A stretch of 8,087 bases of DNA, from positions 1-8,087 of the forward strand of contig JAIXPR010000257.1 of NCBI GenBank assembly GCA_027486155.1, read 5' to 3'. Positions 6,201 to 8,087 of the stretch are shown here, piece after piece. Source of the stretch: Pseudomonadota bacterium (GTDB lineage Bacteria; Bdellovibrionota_C; UBA2361; OMII01). Below the pieces are notes generated by a model. The model saw only the letters and a list, made by a program, of their open reading frames with translations. It ran no database searches and was not told the origin of the DNA. Every line of letters starts with the position of its first letter. Position 1 is the stretch's first letter. A program made the translations under genes and the position numbers.

Positions 6201-7882
6201 AGCACACCTTGTACTGCGTTATCCCGCTTGCTCCAGTAATACTGTGTGAGCTCCCTCTCTGAGAGGCTACCTGTAACCTGCGGATTGAACAGCTCTGGAA
6301 GAACGAGGTTCATAAGTTCATACGGGGAGTTTTTGCGTGTAAAGCCGAGATCAGCGCGTGCGTTGCCAAGTAGACCAATAAGGCCGTTGTCCCAAAAGAA
6401 CGCTCGCTGGCCGCCGATTGCACCGCTCGCCGGTTTGTAGCCACTCACGTGCGCGCGATATAGGGCACACATGGTTTCCGCATCCTTAGTATCATGTGCT
6501 ACTTGAAAGCCCGGAATCGTATAGAGGGCACGCAACGTCTCTGAGCGCATCGACTCTTTAGTCCAGAACCGTGCGGCTACTTCGTTGCGCCTGATATGCT
6601 CTTGATCAGAGGTGTCACATAGTTCGGGGATCACCGCCCGCAGGACCCCATGTATGGAGCAATCCGGAAGGCCCAGAGTCTTCGCGCCCCGTCCAAAGGC
6701 CTCGAGGGCACCGTTACGCTCGAAGAACATCTTCTGTCCACCCCAGGTTTTCCCCTCGAGTCGGAAGTTAATAACGTGCGAGCGGTAGAGGCGACACATC
6801 GTACCGATATCCCCTGCTACATGCGCCTCTCTAAAACCCGGCACTACATAGAGCGCAGTGAGTACTGCATTACGGACATTTACCGGACTGCGCCAGAATC
6901 CCTCACTTCGAGCAAACCACGGAAGCTCAAGTTCGTCTCCAAGCATTTCAGGCAACAAGAGCTTTACCAGAGGAAGCAAGCCTCGCTCACCTAAGCCGAT
7001 TGCCGGATGGGGATCGCACAGAAATCCGCCAAGGCCCGCTTTCTCGATAAAGAACGCAACTTGCCCGGCACGTCCAGTGGTCCCAGATTCAAATGAACAC
7101 ACATGCTCTTTCCACAGTTGGACCATCGCCTCGCGGTTGCCATCAGCACGCGCCTTTGCAAAGCCGGGTACAGTATCCAAGGCACCAAAAAAGTGCCGTC
7201 GGACGTTTCCGACATCGTTCCAATAACCGCGCTCAACTTCATTTGGCTGAAGCGCATTCGGATTTGTCGCGTCAACTAATCCCGGCAACACTACCGAGAG
7301 AAGCGCAGCCGCAGAGTTGCTCTTCGTCGCACCGATCTGGTCTGTGTTTATAAGAACAGAACGCAAGCCATGATCATTAAAGAATGCCTTCTGGCCGCTT
7401 GTTTTGCCGTCCCGTGAGCGATACCCCACCACATGCTTGCGATACAATGCAGCCATGGCTGCTATGTCTCTGCTTTCGTGTGCAGCTAGAAATGTGGGGA
7501 GCTCTCTGGATAACACGTCAAGGGTCAGATTGATCGCAGTCTGACGCGAGGTGAATACTCCGCGCGGAGTCATCCCTCGCTCGGTCACCATCTTCCATTC
7601 GGGTGCCGTAATGGTTAGCAGTTCGCTTCTGTTAGGTAGGTTTGCAACGAGGGTGTAATACTCTGTCGGAGTAACGTTCAGTGCAGCAAGCGCATCCAGG
7701 TAGCCAAGCCCGCGATAGGCGCCGGTGATATCTTCAGGCCTGATCGCGCCCGCTAGCCGCGAGCGATACGGCCTACGCTCTCGCGCCGGTTGGCAAAACT
7801 CTCGGGCGGCTCCCAGGACGTCAGCTGCCGTCCGCGGCATCGCGAGGGAAGTGGTAGGCTGGGTTGGCAGTGATTTTAGCAC
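3275..7882 (-). CDS. Giant repeat protein with C-terminal PD-(D/E)XK nuclease-like domain
   Basis: This 1535-residue protein is not a family I recognise. Residues 1-110 are a non-repeated, probably helical region. Residues 111 to about 1315 hold eleven repeats of 107-112 residues. Each has a helical start, [IV]PGF-like turn, GD-[IV]-x-T-M, LYR-x-HV-x-x-[YF], G-Q-x-x-F-F, P-x-L-V-D-x-x-N-P-D-A-L, then E and a closing aromatic (W221, W330, W440, W550, Y661, W773, W883, W993, W1104, W1211). Residues about 1318-1445 look like a PD-(D/E)XK nuclease: E1331 in a helix, P1363-D1364, then D1373-F-K1375 in ILDFKWG and a following helix with Q1381 and Y1390. The rest is helical. The protein has no signal peptide or membrane span and is probably cytoplasmic. 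The GTG at 7882 is the most upstream usual start before an in-frame stop at 7954-7952, with a weak AAGAG at 7892-7888. An ATG at 7840 (residue 15) is the alternative. I infer a modular binding scaffold joined to a nuclease; the target is unknown. Confidence 0.92.
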   Translation of the reverse strand: MLKSLPTQPTTSLAMPRTAADVLGAAREFCQPARERRPYRSRLAGAIRPEDITGAYRGLGYLDALAALNVTPTEYYTLVANLPNRSELLTITAPEWKMVTERGMTPRGVFTSRQTAINLTLDVLSRELPTFLAAHESRDIAAMAALYRKHVVGYRSRDGKTSGQKAFFNDHGLRSVLINTDQIGATKSNSAAALLSVVLPGLVDATNPNALQPNEVERGYWNDVGNVRRHFFGALDTVPGFAKARADGNREAMVQLWKEHVCSFESGTTGRAGQVAFFIEKAGLGGFLCDPHPAIGLGERGLLPLVKLLLPEMLGDELELPWFARSEGFWRSPVNVRNAVLTALYVVPGFREAHVAGDIGTMCRLYRSHVINFRLEGKTWGGQKMFFERNGALEAFGRGAKTLGLPDCSIHGVLRAVIPELCDTSDQEHIRRNEVAARFWTKESMRSETLRALYTIPGFQVAHDTKDAETMCALYRAHVSGYKPASGAIGGQRAFFWDNGLIGLLGNARADLGFTRKNSPYELMNLVLPELFNPQVTGSLSERELTQYYWSKRDNAVQGVLEALYEVEGFKAAHERGDVATMADLYRAHVIGYQGPTGRNGQQAYFVEVGGLRALLGKARADYGWTKAGSPAEALRLAVPELVDSKNPDSLRRCEIEHYLYNDIETAREAGLSGLFTIVGFQDAYEKCDVATMATLYRTHVIKYVSTRAELTGQKAFFREVCGLGALLARPHPELGITKLASCAQVLTLLVPALTDRTNPDALRPTELERGYWSRETVRAHMIQALDGIPSFSQARLENDIATMAQLYRNHVISYSSGTDSYGGQRAFLKDKAQMPYVGYVDEATGERVIPTLDELLNDAIPGLVDDENDEALYPPEVTLGYWSDPDVVVRSLLRALYTVPGFKAAHEEYDIAAMTDLYRRHVVGFAAADGTLTAQRGFYQLHNLLSIANHKQRLGLDKGHLFQELLELSIPGLVDDENPDALRVNEISQRVWNDRDYVVKRLRQALYTIPGFQEAQARGDIQTLASLYRTHVLQYRDSNGGDGGQSGFYRTIGRLWGGIVQARYHGHVSSGISADLINSACSGLIDDSNPDAVRSYEITGRYWTDENRLLHLEKTLRLIPGWQEAVGRDDIAALARLYRSHVLNFFDANRDVAGQFGFFVSHRVQSVLYAGRGMQTSCGYVSLLQSLYPALVDSSNPDALHPQELEKRHWRSIESIRSGVIGALYKIPRFADAHRAGDVATMFALYRKEVVSYQSSEDRLGGQLTWFTEVARMGSIVNGRSALRALGVPEADLQSVPAALIQIGCPEIADAVRTLQSERHLAFVRGALFERLGCLFLAMTRRDLIVDRVGTRLEGAQTSLYPDGIVARTILDFKWGRSYQNMRDTVAAYAEASHLQANRSKVEAVDEHHPVTIVTLTTTHSERLPSVPIPHRIVNVIHLLDRNEASPTIMDVRRLLNVDPVAPLSALMQSIFENVQRLERLQPEDPERNFYVLNQLIEELASADERTDDSIVACLRELDELLGSLVSSGVTAPR
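3548..3931 (-). other. Predicted PD-(D/E)XK nuclease domain of the repeat protein
   Basis: Encodes residues about 1318-1445. The order is a helix with E1331 (GALFERLGCLFLA), a strand pair reaching LYPDGIV (D1364), a nine-residue gap, and ILDFKWG (D1373, K1375). Then come a helix with QNMRDTVAAYAEAS and the strand PVTIVTLTT. This is the E, PD, DxK order and spacing of the restriction-endonuclease-like superfamily, whose acidic residues bind Mg2+ and whose lysine helps catalysis. The call rests on pattern and predicted secondary structure, not a profile match. Confidence 0.65.
3938..7552 (-). repeat. Eleven protein-level tandem repeats of about 110 residues
   Basis: Unit spans on the - strand are 7552-7220, 7219-6893, 6892-6563, 6562-6233, 6232-5900, 5899-5564, 5563-5234, 5233-4904, 4903-4571, 4570-4250 and 4249 to about 3938. 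Spacing between closing aromatics is 107-112 residues. The glutamine of the G-Q motif is kept in all eleven units (Q164, Q274, Q383, Q492, Q602, Q714, Q825, Q936, Q1046, Q1156, Q1264). HV is kept in ten, and the last unit has EV. The units differ at most DNA positions, so the array is old or has been kept from homogenising. The fifth unit closes with Y instead of W, the seventh has a divergent middle (residues 830-850), and the last grades into the nuclease domain. Confidence 0.92.
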
Positions 7883-7910
7883 GAGCGCTCTTGAGGCATA
7901 GGCAGACCCC

Positions 7911-7938
7911 AGTATAGGGGGCGCTACGCGGTACTCAA
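7911..7938 (-). promoter_or_regulatory. Candidate sigma-70 promoter of the repeat-nuclease gene
   Basis: On the - strand, TTGAGT (7938-7933) is a -35-like box and TATACT (7916-7911) a -10-like box, with 16 bases between. They match 4/6 and 5/6 of the consensus. Transcription would begin near 7904, leaving a leader of about 20 bases before the GTG at 7882. This supports the first start, although the ribosome binding site there is weak. Confidence 0.45.
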
Positions 7939-7954
7939 CGCGCCGCCCAAACTA

Positions 7955-8087
7955 CCCGCTCTTCGGACGATTCCGCGGTTCCTCGCAGCGAAGACTCCTC
8001 GTAAGCCTGTCTCAATCGGTAGTTATCTGTTGCGCAACCAGCCCTGTTTGATTTGGTCGGCCTGGCCTCTTATCTTACGTGCGGGCA
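7955..8087. other. Non-coding end of window
   Basis: I see no supportable gene here. A perfect 10-base palindrome, GTTGCGCAAC, lies at 8029-8038 and could be an operator or chance. Confidence 0.4.

Noticed and set aside
3938..7552. GGQ tripeptides in several repeats suggesting peptide release factor activity
   Set aside because: The tripeptide recurs as part of a repeat framework G-Q-x-x-F-F and lacks any release-factor context.
3938..7552. Regular repeats considered as a CRISPR array
   Set aside because: The period is about 330 bases, the units are coding and diverged, and there are no short identical repeats with unique spacers.
7557..7570. Perfect 14-base palindrome ACTCCGCGCGGAGT inside the large gene
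   Set aside because: It lies within coding sequence at the start of the repeat array with no other regulatory sign. Chance is likely in GC-rich coding DNA.
7876..7899. Seven-codon ORF (ATG at 7899 on the - strand) overlapping the start of the large gene, as a leader peptide
   Set aside because: No ribosome binding site, no run of regulatory codons and no attenuator structure. Most likely chance.

Overview
The window looks like a piece of an uncultured bacterial chromosome. The evidence is Shine-Dalgarno-led genes, a bacterial SecG, a Mrp/ApbC-type P-loop ATPase, a B12-binding radical SAM protein of a family found only in prokaryotes, and a type II tRNA-Leu with an encoded CCA. Leucine is written mostly with CTC and CTT codons. 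I cannot assign a phylum from the sequence alone.

The left part (1-2882, + strand) is housekeeping DNA. It holds the 3' end of a radical SAM gene that starts outside the window, then mrp two bases after its stop codon with its own ribosome binding site. A 225-base gap follows, containing a 97-base palindromic element built from two 29-base inverted arms. Next comes secG, then 38 bases later a tRNA-Leu gene whose anticodon reads AAG, which is unusual for bacteria. A hairpin followed by T runs probably ends that transcript, and 29 bases of uninterrupted pyrimidine overlap its tail.

The right part (3006-7882, - strand) converges on the tRNA and is accessory in character. It is dominated by one gene for a 1535-residue protein that I do not recognise as a named family. 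The protein has a roughly 110-residue N-terminal region, then eleven degenerate repeats of about 110 residues each. A C-terminal domain follows with a PD-(D/E)XK nuclease signature (E1331, P1363-D1364, D1373-x-K1375) and then a helical tail. The repeats share a rigid framework (LYR-x-HV, G-Q, P-G-F, a closing W). One position just before the aromatic residue after HV varies only among small or polar residues (G, S, N, K, Q). A small ORF for an 89-residue single-span membrane protein overlaps the stop codon of the big gene (TGATG) and may be translationally coupled to it. A candidate promoter lies just upstream of the large gene.

The large repeat-nuclease gene, possibly with its small membrane partner, is the best candidate for an undescribed system. 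The layout suggests a modular scaffold that recognises something (nucleic acid or protein) and delivers a nuclease. The target and role (defence, mobile element biology or other) are not shown by the sequence. The last 149 bases hold no gene that I can support.
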